Origin: Rhizobium sp.
GTDB lineage: Bacteria > Pseudomonadota > Alphaproteobacteria > Rhizobiales > Rhizobiaceae
Direction: 5' to 3'
DNA length: 64,000 bases
Assembly: GCA_003527225.1 (NCBI GenBank)
Contig: DPXQ01000005.1
Coordinates: 70,945 to 134,944 of the forward strand
This document shows positions 55,593-63,757 of the stretch, one piece after another (the first letter of the stretch is position 1; each line of letters starts with the position of its first letter). The translations under genes were made by a program, and so were the position numbers. The notes beneath the pieces were generated by a model, which saw only the letters and a program-made list of their open reading frames with translations, did no database searches and was not told the origin of the DNA.

Positions 55593-56495
55593 CTATCGCG
55601 GTTCAAGGCCATTGAGCTTGGCGATGAAGTCGGTCAGGTGCGGCACGTAGTCCTCGGGTCCATTGCCGCCGCCGGCGACGGCGATGGCATAGGCGTTCTT
55701 GGTCGCGCTGGCGAGCGGCGTGACCACGGTTGCGTCATTGGCCATGGACTCGAGATATTTGAGATCCTTGTAAGCATTCGAAAGGGTGAACCGGTGGGCC
55801 TCCCTGTTGCCTTCGAGCGCATAGCCCATGAAGGTCTGGTAGAAGAGGCTGTCCATCCGGCCGCCGCGAATGACGCTATCGAACCGCTCGACGGAGATGC
55901 CGACTTTGCGGGACAGGGCGAGAGCTTCCGCGAACAGAGCGCCCATTCCAAGTGAGATAAAGTTGTTGAGCAGTTTCATGCGGTGCCCGTCGCCAATGCC
56001 GCCGATGTGGACAATCTTGCCCGCCCAGGTATCGATCACCGGCCGGATCCGGGCGAAGACGTCGTCGTCGGCGCCGACCATCGCGTCGAGCATTCCTTCC
56101 GAGGCTTCCTTCGGCGTCCGGCTCAAGGGCGCATCGGCGAAGTCGACGTCCAGCGCCTTCATTTCCGCGGCAAGTCGGGTTGTGACGGTCGGCTCGCTGG
56201 TCGAGCAGTCGACGATCACCGATCCCGGGGCAAGCGATCCCTTCATACTGTTGACGACGGCCTCGACCTCTCGCGAACTGGTGAGGCAGAGGAAGACGAT
56301 CGTCGAGGCGGCCGCGAGCTCTGCCGGAGACTTGGCTTCGGTGGCGCCACGCGACACGAGATCCTCGATCGGCTTGCGGTTCCGGTGGGCGATGACCGTG
56401 AGCGGATAGCCCTTTTCGACGATATTCTTGGCCATGCCATGGCCCATCAGGCCGAGGCCGACAAAGCCCACTTTTTCTTTTGCTGTCGTATTCAT
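55593..56495 (-). CDS. Beta-hydroxyacid dehydrogenase (3-hydroxyisobutyrate dehydrogenase family)
   Basis: A 300-residue enzyme with GFVGLGLMGHGMAKNIV, DCSTSEPTVTTRLA, FADAPLSRTPKEASEG and the catalytic Lys in GHRMKLLNNFISL. Last gene of the otnK-otnC minus-strand operon, 63 bases after otnC. It differs from LtnD in the active-site loop (ADAPLSRTPKEA in place of DAPISGGAGRA), so a different acid is expected, possibly an alternative tetronate stereoisomer or tartronate semialdehyde. Confidence 0.83.
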   Translation of the reverse strand: MNTTAKEKVGFVGLGLMGHGMAKNIVEKGYPLTVIAHRNRKPIEDLVSRGATEAKSPAELAAASTIVFLCLTSSREVEAVVNSMKGSLAPGSVIVDCSTSEPTVTTRLAAEMKALDVDFADAPLSRTPKEASEGMLDAMVGADDDVFARIRPVIDTWAGKIVHIGGIGDGHRMKLLNNFISLGMGALFAEALALSRKVGISVERFDSVIRGGRMDSLFYQTFMGYALEGNREAHRFTLSNAYKDLKYLESMANDATVVTPLASATKNAYAIAVAGGGNGPEDYVPHLTDFIAKLNGLEPR

Positions 56496-56558
56496 TGTTG
56501 TTCTCCTGCGGGATAAATCCGGAAAGTCTCGTTTTGTGCTGACGGGAGGTCAGCCGTG

Positions 56559-57200
56559 TCAGGCAAGGTTGAAGCGCCGGCGCAGATCCGCCACCTGCTC
56601 GGGGGTCAGGACACGCTTGGCGTGGTTCTGCAGCATCAGGAAAAGCTTGGCGGTCTCTTCGAGCTCTTCGGCTGCATATTGGGCGTTGGCAAGGCTGGTA
56701 CCGGCGACCACCGGTCCGTGATTGGCGAGCAGCATGGCGTGGTGCCGGCCGGCGAGGCTGCGCACCGCTTCCGCGAGCGCCTGATCGCCCGGCGGGAAGT
56801 AGGGCACGAGCGGCAGGCGGCCGACGCGCATGATGTAATAGGCAGTCAGCGGCGGAAGCACATCCTCCGGATCGACGTCCGCCATGATGCTGACGGCGGT
56901 CGAATGGCTGGAATGGAGATGCACGACGGCGCCGGCATCGGCCCGCTCGCCATACATCGAGAAATGCAGGAACGCTTCCTTGGTTGGCGCGTCCCCGGAT
57001 ACGAAGCGCCCGTCGGCGTCGAACAGCGACAACCGCGCAGGATCGAGCGTGCCCATCGAGACATTTGTTGGCGTCATCAGCCAGCCGCCGTCGGGCGTGC
57101 GGACGGAAATGTTGCCGGTCGAACCGGAGGTCAGGCCACGCTGGAACAAGGATTGCCCGACACGGCAAACCTCGTCGCGAAGGCGATTGACATCATGCAT
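56559..57200 (-). CDS. otnC: 3-oxo-tetronate 4-phosphate decarboxylase, class II aldolase fold
   Basis: A 213-residue class II aldolase-family protein. GLTSGSTGNISVRTPDGG, the zinc-binding VVHLHSSHSTAVS and the ALLANHGPVVAG block are present. In known tetronate catabolism OtnC decarboxylates 3-oxo-tetronate 4-phosphate to dihydroxyacetone phosphate. ATG 57200 overlaps the otnK stop by 8 bases and has GGAG upstream. Confidence 0.87.
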   Translation of the reverse strand: MHDVNRLRDEVCRVGQSLFQRGLTSGSTGNISVRTPDGGWLMTPTNVSMGTLDPARLSLFDADGRFVSGDAPTKEAFLHFSMYGERADAGAVVHLHSSHSTAVSIMADVDPEDVLPPLTAYYIMRVGRLPLVPYFPPGDQALAEAVRSLAGRHHAMLLANHGPVVAGTSLANAQYAAEELEETAKLFLMLQNHAKRVLTPEQVADLRRRFNLA

Positions 57201-58476
57201 CCGCAGTCTCCGTCTCAAGCAAGGTCCAGGCTTTCAGGAAAAAGTCCCTGGCGCCGAAATTGCCTGATTTGAGCGCCAGCGCAAGGTCGGGACCGGCGAT
57301 ACTGCGTGTCCAGGGCACGCCCGGGTCGATTTCCGGCCCGATCAGCAGGACCTTGACGCCGAGCGCTTCGACAATTGCGCCAGACGTCTCGCCGCCGGCG
57401 ATCAGAAAGCGGGAGAAACCTGCATCCTTGAGGCGACGTGCGACGTCCGCCAGCGTCCTTTCCACAAGGGCGCCGGACTCATGGCGCCCCATCCGCGCCT
57501 GGATATCGATCAGTTCCGCCGGATCGGCACTCGAATAGATCAGCGGCGGGCGGTCGCCCTGAGTGGCGATCACCCAATCGGCAAGATCGGCCGCCGTCTG
57601 CCGGCCTTCCGCGACCGCCGTGATATCGAGCCGCAGCACGGGCAAGCCGGCGGCCTCCGCAACCTCGATCTGGCCGCGTGTCGCCGCCGAGCACGAGCCG
57701 GCAAGAATTGCCGCGCGGCCGGCCGGAGCCGCCATTCGCGTCATCTGGTCCCGGGGCGTGAATTCCTTCGTCCGCCTGAAATTCTCAGGCAGTCCCATGG
57801 CGACGCCGGAGCCACCGGTGACAAGCTTCATCCCGGCGCAGGCCTTGCCGATGACCCTGAGATCGGCGTCGCTCAGCGTGTCGATGACCAGGATGCGTTT
57901 GCCGGCCGCGTATTGCTCGGCGAAGGCAGCCTTTAACGCCTCCGGCCCCTTTACTACAGTGTCGGCCTGAACGAGGCCCACCGGGCGACTGCATTGGCGC
58001 TGCAACACGCGAACAAGGTCCGGATCGCGCATGGGGGTCAGCGGGTGATCCTTGAGCGGGCTTTCCGAAAGGAGCCTGTCACCGACAAACAAATGCCCTT
58101 TATAGACGGTGCGCCCGGCCGCCGGAAAGGAAGGGCAGGCAATCGTCACCGGGGTGCCGGTCAGGTCCTGCAGTGCTTCCGCGACGGGGCCGATATTCCC
58201 GGCATCCGTCGAATCGAATGTCGAGCAGTATTTGAAAATGAGTTGTTCGGCGCCTGCGGCCAGGAGGACGCGAGCGGAAGCCAGCGACATGTCAACGGCT
58301 TGCCGAGCCGGTATCGTTCGCGACTTCAGCGCCACGACGACGGCGTCCGCGCCGGAAAAATCCATATCGTTTGCGGGCACGCCGATCACCTGGATCGTGC
58401 GCATGCCTTCGCGAGAGAGCATGAGACACAGGTCCGTGGCCCCGGTTATATCGTCGGCAACAGCGCCAATTAGCAC
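57193..58476 (-). CDS. otnK: 3-oxo-tetronate kinase (four-carbon acid sugar kinase)
   Basis: A 427-residue kinase of the former DUF1537 family. N-terminal LIGAVADDITGATDLCLMLSREGM and C-terminal SRFLIAGGETSGAIVEALGV are diagnostic. It phosphorylates 3-oxo-tetronate at O4. GTG 58476 has GGGAGGAAAG directly upstream; ORF extensions further upstream lack support. First gene of the minus-strand operon, divergent from ltnD with a LacI-type operator between them. Confidence 0.9.
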   Translation of the reverse strand: MLIGAVADDITGATDLCLMLSREGMRTIQVIGVPANDMDFSGADAVVVALKSRTIPARQAVDMSLASARVLLAAGAEQLIFKYCSTFDSTDAGNIGPVAEALQDLTGTPVTIACPSFPAAGRTVYKGHLFVGDRLLSESPLKDHPLTPMRDPDLVRVLQRQCSRPVGLVQADTVVKGPEALKAAFAEQYAAGKRILVIDTLSDADLRVIGKACAGMKLVTGGSGVAMGLPENFRRTKEFTPRDQMTRMAAPAGRAAILAGSCSAATRGQIEVAEAAGLPVLRLDITAVAEGRQTAADLADWVIATQGDRPPLIYSSADPAELIDIQARMGRHESGALVERTLADVARRLKDAGFSRFLIAGGETSGAIVEALGVKVLLIGPEIDPGVPWTRSIAGPDLALALKSGNFGARDFFLKAWTLLETETADA

Positions 58477-58604
58477 GTCTTTCCTCCCTTGTCCGGCCGC
58501 AGCAGGACGCTCGCAAGCCTCCCTCCGCAAGATCATCGAAACCCTTGATCTCCAGACGAAAATAAGGGCTTGCAATGCAATTCACGGATAGGCTAACCAT
58601 GTTG

Positions 58605-58618
58605 TGGCAACGCTATCA
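58605..58618. promoter_or_regulatory. LacI-family operator between otnK and ltnD
   Basis: TGGCAACGCTATCA fits the LacI-family pattern TG-N2-A-N-CG-N-T-N2-CA exactly. Its reverse complement, TGATAGCGTTGCCA, differs at one base from the sites at 62351 and 62525. It lies 129 bases from the otnK start and 78 from ltnD. Confidence 0.78.
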
Positions 58619-58695
58619 TTACTTTTCCGGGAAGCGAAAAGCAAGCGCTTGCGGGACGGTTGAAGGATGATGGATTGGGAGGTTGGGTTTCTGAC

Positions 58696-59619
58696 ATGAG
58701 CAAACGAACGGATTTGAAAGTCTGCGTCATCGGACTGGGATCGATGGGTATGGGCGTGGCGACCTCCCTGCTGCGAGGCGGCTTCGAAACGGTTGGCTGT
58801 GACGTCAGCGAGGAGGCCATGACACGCTTTGCAGCCTCGGGCGGAAAGGCGGTCGCAAATCCGGCAGAGGCCGCAAAAGGCGCCGACGTGGTCATTACCG
58901 TCGTGGTGAACGCCGCCCAGACGGAAACCGTCCTGTTCGGCGCGGGCGCGGGCGCGGCTGCTGCGATGGCGAAGGGTGGCGTCATCCTCTCCTTTGCCAC
59001 GATGGCTCCGGAGATGGCCCGCAGCCTGGAAGAACGCGCCGAAGCGCTCGGGCTTGGCTATATCGACGCTCCGATCAGCGGCGGCGCCGGCAGGGCAGCG
59101 GCCGGCGAACTGACGATCATGGGGTCAGGGCGTCCGGAGCTCTTTGCGAAGGTTCGCCCAGTCCTCGATGCGATCGCGCAGAAGGTTTACGAACTGGGGG
59201 ATCGCGCCGGCATCGGCGCTTCCTTCAAGATCGTCAACCAGCTCCTGGCCGGCGTTCATATCGCGGCCGCCTGCGAGGCCATCACCTTTGCGAAGGCTCT
59301 GGGCCTGGACATCGACAAGGTCTATGAAGTCATCACGGCATCGGCCGGCAATTCCTGGATGTTCGAAAATCGTGTTCCGCACATTCTCGAAGGCGATTAC
59401 GCGCCGCGAAGCGCGATCGATATCTTCACCAAGGATCTGGGCATCGTTTCGGATATCGGTCGAAACGTGAAATTCCCGCTCTCGATCGCCTCAACCGCCC
59501 TGCAGATGTTCATCATGACGTCTGCCGCCGGAATGGGACGGGACGACGACGCCTCGGTCGCCCGGTTGCTTGCGCAGATGACCGGACTGACCTTGCCAGA
59601 AGCGCCCGGGACGCTCTGA
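58696..59619 (+). CDS. ltnD: L-threonate dehydrogenase
   Basis: A 307-residue NAD-dependent beta-hydroxyacid dehydrogenase. Rossmann motif GLGSMGMGVATSLLRGGF, DAPISGGAGRAAAGELTIMGSG and catalytic Lys in GASFKIVNQLLAGVHI match LtnD rather than generic 3-hydroxyisobutyrate dehydrogenases. It oxidises L-threonate (or a related tetronate) to 2-oxo-tetronate. ATG 58696 is chosen over TTG 58660 although the best GGAGG lies 15 bases away. otnI follows after 2 bases. Confidence 0.88.
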   Translation: MSKRTDLKVCVIGLGSMGMGVATSLLRGGFETVGCDVSEEAMTRFAASGGKAVANPAEAAKGADVVITVVVNAAQTETVLFGAGAGAAAAMAKGGVILSFATMAPEMARSLEERAEALGLGYIDAPISGGAGRAAAGELTIMGSGRPELFAKVRPVLDAIAQKVYELGDRAGIGASFKIVNQLLAGVHIAAACEAITFAKALGLDIDKVYEVITASAGNSWMFENRVPHILEGDYAPRSAIDIFTKDLGIVSDIGRNVKFPLSIASTALQMFIMTSAAGMGRDDDASVARLLAQMTGLTLPEAPGTL

Positions 59620-59621
59620 AC

Positions 59622-60395
59622 ATGCCGCGTTTTGCCGCAAATCTGACGATGATGTTCAACGAGACCGGGTTTCTCGACCGGTTCGCTGCCGCTGCTGCCG
59701 CTGGGTTCAAGGCGGTCGAATTCCTTTTTCCCTATGAATTCGAGCCCGATGTCATCCGCTCGCGACTGCAAGCCGCCGGATTGACCCAAGCGCTATTCAA
59801 TCTGCCTCCCGGAGATTGGACTGCCGGGGAACGGGGGCTTGCGGCACTGACGGGGAGAGAGGCGGAGTTTCGCCAATCCGTCGAGACAGCATTGCGATAT
59901 GCCAGTGCCACCGGCGTCGGGCGACTGCACGTGATGAGCGGCCTTGCGGACCGCTCGGACGCCAAGGCCCGCGACACCTATCGCGCTGCGCTCGCCCTTG
60001 CCTGCGACAAGGCCGGTGAGGCGGGTCTCGACGTGCTCATCGAGCCGATCAATCCCCGCGACATGCCGGGCTATTTTCTTAACGATTTCAATTTTGCCGC
60101 CGACCTCATCGCCGATATCGGCCGCCCCAATCTGAAGCTCCAGTTCGACATCTACCATCGGCAGATCATCCATGGCGACGTGATCCACGGGCTGCGGGAG
60201 ATGATGCCGATCATCGGGCATGTCCAGATCGCATCGGTGCCTTCGCGCCATGAACCGGGGATCGGCGAACTCGACGATTTCCGGGTTCTGCGGGAACTGG
60301 ATGCTCTCGGATATGGCGGCTATGTCGGCTGCGAATACCGTCCGGCGGGCGAAACCGTCGCCGGGCTTGGCTGGTTGAAGGCGTTTGCCGGCTGA
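59622..60395 (+). CDS. otnI: 2-oxo-tetronate isomerase
   Basis: A 257-residue TIM-barrel of the hydroxypyruvate isomerase family. PRFAANLTMMFNETGFLDRF, EPINPRDMPGYFL and LQFDIYHRQI carry the metal-binding Glu, Asp and His. In the tetronate pathway OtnI converts 2-oxo-tetronate to 3-oxo-tetronate, the OtnK substrate. The tight link to ltnD and divergence from otnK support this over hydroxypyruvate isomerase. Confidence 0.88.
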   Translation: MPRFAANLTMMFNETGFLDRFAAAAAAGFKAVEFLFPYEFEPDVIRSRLQAAGLTQALFNLPPGDWTAGERGLAALTGREAEFRQSVETALRYASATGVGRLHVMSGLADRSDAKARDTYRAALALACDKAGEAGLDVLIEPINPRDMPGYFLNDFNFAADLIADIGRPNLKLQFDIYHRQIIHGDVIHGLREMMPIIGHVQIASVPSRHEPGIGELDDFRVLRELDALGYGGYVGCEYRPAGETVAGLGWLKAFAG

Positions 60396-60409
60396 TCCGG
60401 CGGGACTTG

Positions 60410-60436
60410 AAGGCGGGTCCAGGACCCGCCTTTCTT
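60410..60436. terminator. Bidirectional terminator between otnI and aldo/keto reductase
   Basis: AAGGCGGGTC and GACCCGCCTT form a 10-bp stem around a CAG loop, followed by TCTT on the plus strand, with an A-rich start that gives T on the minus strand. It lies between convergent genes. Confidence 0.85.
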
Positions 60437-60438
60437 AC

Positions 60439-61500
60439 TCAGATCTTTCCCAGATCCTCGTAGCTTTGATGTAGCGCCCAGTCGCCCGCGCAGAAGCGGT
60501 CCTTCGCGAAATTGTGCTGGTGCCAATAGGGGTAGATGTAGGGAAGGCGGCTGACTGCGTTCAGCCGTTCCAGTTCCTGGGCTGTCAGCTTCAAATCGAC
60601 CGCAGCGATATTGTCCCTGAAATGCTGTTCAGTCAGGCCGCCAACAACGACGGATGTGACCGCGGGCCGCGACAATGTCCATGCCAGCGCGACCTGAGCC
60701 GGCGTCACGCCTCGGGCATCGGCGATCTCGACCAGGACGTCGACAATATTCCACAGGCGCTCCTCGTCGCGAATAGGAGGTTCGCTCCAGCCGGCGGCCT
60801 GGCGGGAATCCGCAGGTTTCTGATCGCGGCGGAATGCTCCCGAGAGCAGGCCGGCGGCAAGCGGGCTCCAGACCATGACGCCTAGACCCTGATCGACGGA
60901 TATCGGCAGGAGTTCGTATTCGGCCTCCCGTGCCTCGAGGGTGTAGTGGATCTGCTGGGTGACGAAGCGCGGATAGTTCTTGAGATCCGCGACGCCCAGC
61001 GCCTTCATGATGTGCCAGCCGGAATAGTTCGAGCAGCCGATATAACGGACCTTGCCCTGGTTCACCAATGCATCCAGCGCCGAGAGCATCTCCTCCGGTG
61101 GGGTCAGCCCGTCCCATTCGTGCATGAAATAGACGTCGATGTGATCGGTGCGCAGGCGCTTCAAGCTACGCTCGCATTCGCGGATCAGATGATAGCGCGA
61201 TACGCCTTCGTCATTGGGGCCGTCTCCGATGCGCATCCGCGCCTTGCTGGAGATTAGGATCCTGTCGCGGCGCCCCTCGAGGACCTCGCCAAGGATCTCT
61301 TCGGAGTGTCCGGCGGAATACATGTTGGCCGTGTCGAACAGGTTGATGCCGCCATCGATACAGGTATCGACCAGCCGTTGCGCTTCCTTGACGCCCTGGC
61401 TGGCGACCATGGCGAAATCGCCCCTTCCGCCGAACGAAAACGTGCCCATGCTCACCGCTGAGACTTTGAGACCCGAGCGGCCGAGTAGTCGATATTCCAT
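60439..61500 (-). CDS. Aldo/keto reductase
   Basis: A 353-residue NADPH-dependent TIM-barrel oxidoreductase. The catalytic tetrad is visible as FDTANMYSAG (Asp, Tyr), ISSKARM (Lys) and FMHEWDG (His); WHIMKALG and VVVGGLTEQHF sit in cofactor regions. It probably reduces a sugar aldehyde or similar. No transporter or regulator is tightly linked; it converges with otnI across a terminator. Confidence 0.88.
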   Translation of the reverse strand: MEYRLLGRSGLKVSAVSMGTFSFGGRGDFAMVASQGVKEAQRLVDTCIDGGINLFDTANMYSAGHSEEILGEVLEGRRDRILISSKARMRIGDGPNDEGVSRYHLIRECERSLKRLRTDHIDVYFMHEWDGLTPPEEMLSALDALVNQGKVRYIGCSNYSGWHIMKALGVADLKNYPRFVTQQIHYTLEAREAEYELLPISVDQGLGVMVWSPLAAGLLSGAFRRDQKPADSRQAAGWSEPPIRDEERLWNIVDVLVEIADARGVTPAQVALAWTLSRPAVTSVVVGGLTEQHFRDNIAAVDLKLTAQELERLNAVSRLPYIYPYWHQHNFAKDRFCAGDWALHQSYEDLGKI

Positions 61501-61585
61501 GACTTGCTCCTTGGGTTGAGGTTATTCGGGACGATATCCCGGCAGGGTTGATGCTGTATTCAGGATGACGGCAAGGCCGGTAGCC

Positions 61586-62287
61586 TCATGGACGAGGATT
61601 TCCCGCAAAAAGCCGGTCCCTGACGTGGCGCATGCCGAGCTCCGGGCTCGTCAGCACCGGGACGCCCTCCGGTTCGGGACCAAGGGGCGTAAGCGCGTTT
61701 GCCATCGAGGCCTGGGCGAGGACGACCAGGTCGACCTTCGGCGCGAGGCGCCGGAACCCCTCGACCACCAGTGCATCGTGACCCTCGCGGTCGCCGCGAG
61801 ACAGGCGCTCGAAAGCCCCCTCGCACAACATTTCCGTGACCTGGCAGCCCGTCCGTCCGGTTTCGGCCGCAGACGTCCTGATGATATCCCCGGTGGGGCC
61901 GAGCGTCGTCGGTAATGTCGCCAGAACGCCGATCCGCGACGCCCGCGACACCGCTTCAAGCGCCATGCCCTTGTCGATGCGGAAGAGCGGTACCGGGCAT
62001 AATGGCCGTGCCGCATCAACTGCCGGACCGAGGGAGGAGCAGGTGACGACAACGGCTTCGGCGCCACCGTCGACCGCGGACCATACGTATTGCGCAAGGC
62101 GCCGCATCGTCGTTTTCGAGAGGCTTCCCTCGCGGATCGTATTTCTCAGCAGGCTCTCGTCGAGAATGTTGAAGGGTTCACAGCCGGGCAGTTGGCGTCT
62201 GGCGAGCGCGTCCAGCGTTGGAAGCAGACCGGCGACCGTGTGGATCATGGCAATGGACATGGAGGTTGCTGTTGTCGTGACGGTCAT
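61586..62287 (-). CDS. Aspartate/glutamate racemase-family protein
   Basis: A 233-residue protein of the Asp/Glu/hydantoin racemase superfamily. The first catalytic Cys is present in VVTCSSLGPAVDAA, but the position of the second Cys holds LAQASMANAL. A normal two-base racemase is therefore doubtful; a one-Cys isomerase, decarboxylase or lyase is possible. ATG 62287 has GGAGG 10 bases upstream; the long ORF beyond is non-coding. It is divergent from a ribose-type permease and has a LacI-type operator 64 bases upstream, so it likely belongs to the tetronate regulon. Confidence 0.78.
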   Translation of the reverse strand: MTVTTTATSMSIAMIHTVAGLLPTLDALARRQLPGCEPFNILDESLLRNTIREGSLSKTTMRRLAQYVWSAVDGGAEAVVVTCSSLGPAVDAARPLCPVPLFRIDKGMALEAVSRASRIGVLATLPTTLGPTGDIIRTSAAETGRTGCQVTEMLCEGAFERLSRGDREGHDALVVEGFRRLAPKVDLVVLAQASMANALTPLGPEPEGVPVLTSPELGMRHVRDRLFAGNPRP

Positions 62288-62350
62288 GCTGCGCTGGCCT
62301 CCAGGTCGGAATCGTCTGTCCCGCAATTGGCGAAATTGCGATCTCTTTTG

Positions 62351-62364
62351 TGATAGCGCTGCCA
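62351..62364. promoter_or_regulatory. LacI-family operator upstream of the racemase-family gene
   Basis: TGATAGCGCTGCCA fits the LacI-family half-site pattern with central CG. It is 64 bases upstream of the racemase-family start on the minus strand and differs from the 62525 copy by one base. Confidence 0.78.
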
Positions 62365-62524
62365 CATTATCTTTTTCTCCGGGATGAACGCAATATATAT
62401 TCTGTGCACCATTGCGCGGCGCAGGGCCACTCGCGGCCACGATTGCGTGAATCTGCATCCGATTTGCGGAGATCTGCAGATCGCAAAAAGCCTGTTGACA
62501 AAACGGGTCACTTGAAACACAGAA

Positions 62525-62538
62525 TGACAGCGCTGCCA
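62525..62538. promoter_or_regulatory. LacI-family operator upstream of the ribose-type transporter
   Basis: TGACAGCGCTGCCA is the third copy of the motif, in the same orientation as the 62351 site and 174 bases from it. It is 122 bases before the permease start. The 373-base gap between the racemase and permease genes shows no coding frame; two operators and the divergent promoters are all that was seen. Confidence 0.78.
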
Positions 62539-62660
62539 CTCGTTGGCTATCTTCACCACGACTCCTTTGCGGAGAGGGCGAGGGATACGGCCAACGGCGT
62601 TGAGGAGCGCCTTGGATAGGGGCGGCGGCGCATCGGAACAACATTTGGGAGGAATAAGAA

Positions 62661-63671
62661 ATGCTCGCGACCGATCAGGACCACAATGCATCTGGATCGC
62701 TGCATTCCCGTCTGTTGGCCGAAACCGGTAAGCTGTTCCAGGTGCGCGAGTTCAACGTCCTGATCGCGCTGGTCGTGGTTGGCGCGTTGATCAGCCTCTA
62801 TACTCCCTACTTCTTCACGACGAACAACCTGATGGGCGTCTTCCGGGCCTTTTCGCTGACCGCGATTATGAGCATCGGCATGGTGATGGTGATCATCACC
62901 GGCGGGATCGACCTGTCCGTCGGCTCCGCGATGGGGCTCGCCTCGCTGGTGACCGCCCTTTGCTTCAGTATGGGTTATCCCACCGAGGTCAGCATCGCGG
63001 CGGGTCTGGGTGTCGGTCTCATTTTCGGGTTGTGCAACGGGTTGCTGATCACCTTCATCGGCCTGCCGCCGTTTATTGCGACCCTTGGTACGCTGAGTAT
63101 CGGCCGCGGGCTGATGTACATGATCACGCGTGGCGTGCCGGTCACGCCGGAAACGCCGGAAAGCTTCGCGATCCTTGGCCAGGGCTATCTCGGCCCGGTG
63201 CCGGTGCCGGTCATCATCATGGTCGTGCTGATGCTGATCTTCGCGGTGATCATGCGCCGCACCCGCTTCGGCCGTCATATCTATGCTACCGGCGGTAACG
63301 AACACGCCGCGCGGCTGAGCGGCGTCAAGGTCGATCGCGTCAAGCTCTCCGTCTATGTCCTGTCTTCCACCATCGCCGCATTGGCTGGGGTGATCGGTTT
63401 TTCCCGTTACCTCTCGGCCGAGCCGGCCTCGGGTTTCGGTTCCGAACTGGACGTGATCGCAGCCGCCGCGATCGGCGGAGCGAGCCTTGCCGGCGGGGTC
63501 GGAAGCGTTACGGGCGCGGTCATCGGCGCTGCCCTTGTGGGCGTGATCGCCAACGGCGTCGTGCTGCTCAACATCAATACCTACGCGCAACAGGCCATTA
63601 CCGGCGGCGTCATCCTGATCGCCGTAAGCCTCGACGTGCTGCGGAACAAAATCATGGGAGGAAAGAACTGA
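62661..63671 (+). CDS. Ribose-type ABC transporter permease (RbsC class)
   Basis: A 336-residue membrane protein with eight to ten helices. VIITGGIDLSVGSAMGLASL, the ATPase-facing RRTRFGRHIYATGGNEHAARLSG and the C-terminal AAAIGGASLAGGVGSVTGAV are hallmarks of RbsC. TTGGGAGGAATAAGAA precedes the ATG. In this locus a sugar acid such as threonate is a reasonable cargo. The ATPase is not in view and is expected beyond the window. Confidence 0.92.
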   Translation: MLATDQDHNASGSLHSRLLAETGKLFQVREFNVLIALVVVGALISLYTPYFFTTNNLMGVFRAFSLTAIMSIGMVMVIITGGIDLSVGSAMGLASLVTALCFSMGYPTEVSIAAGLGVGLIFGLCNGLLITFIGLPPFIATLGTLSIGRGLMYMITRGVPVTPETPESFAILGQGYLGPVPVPVIIMVVLMLIFAVIMRRTRFGRHIYATGGNEHAARLSGVKVDRVKLSVYVLSSTIAALAGVIGFSRYLSAEPASGFGSELDVIAAAAIGGASLAGGVGSVTGAVIGAALVGVIANGVVLLNINTYAQQAITGGVILIAVSLDVLRNKIMGGKN

Positions 63672-63757
63672 GACGATAAAGAGTAAGCATAGGCATACAT
63701 GTAGAATAACCACAAAGAATCCAGGCTCGAGGAGAGCTTGCAGAGGAGGAGGATTTC

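Noticed and set aside
62288..62644. N-terminal extension of the racemase-family protein
   Set aside because: The extra 119 codons are low complexity, contain two LacI operators and overlap the divergent promoter. ATG 62287 has its own GGAGG.
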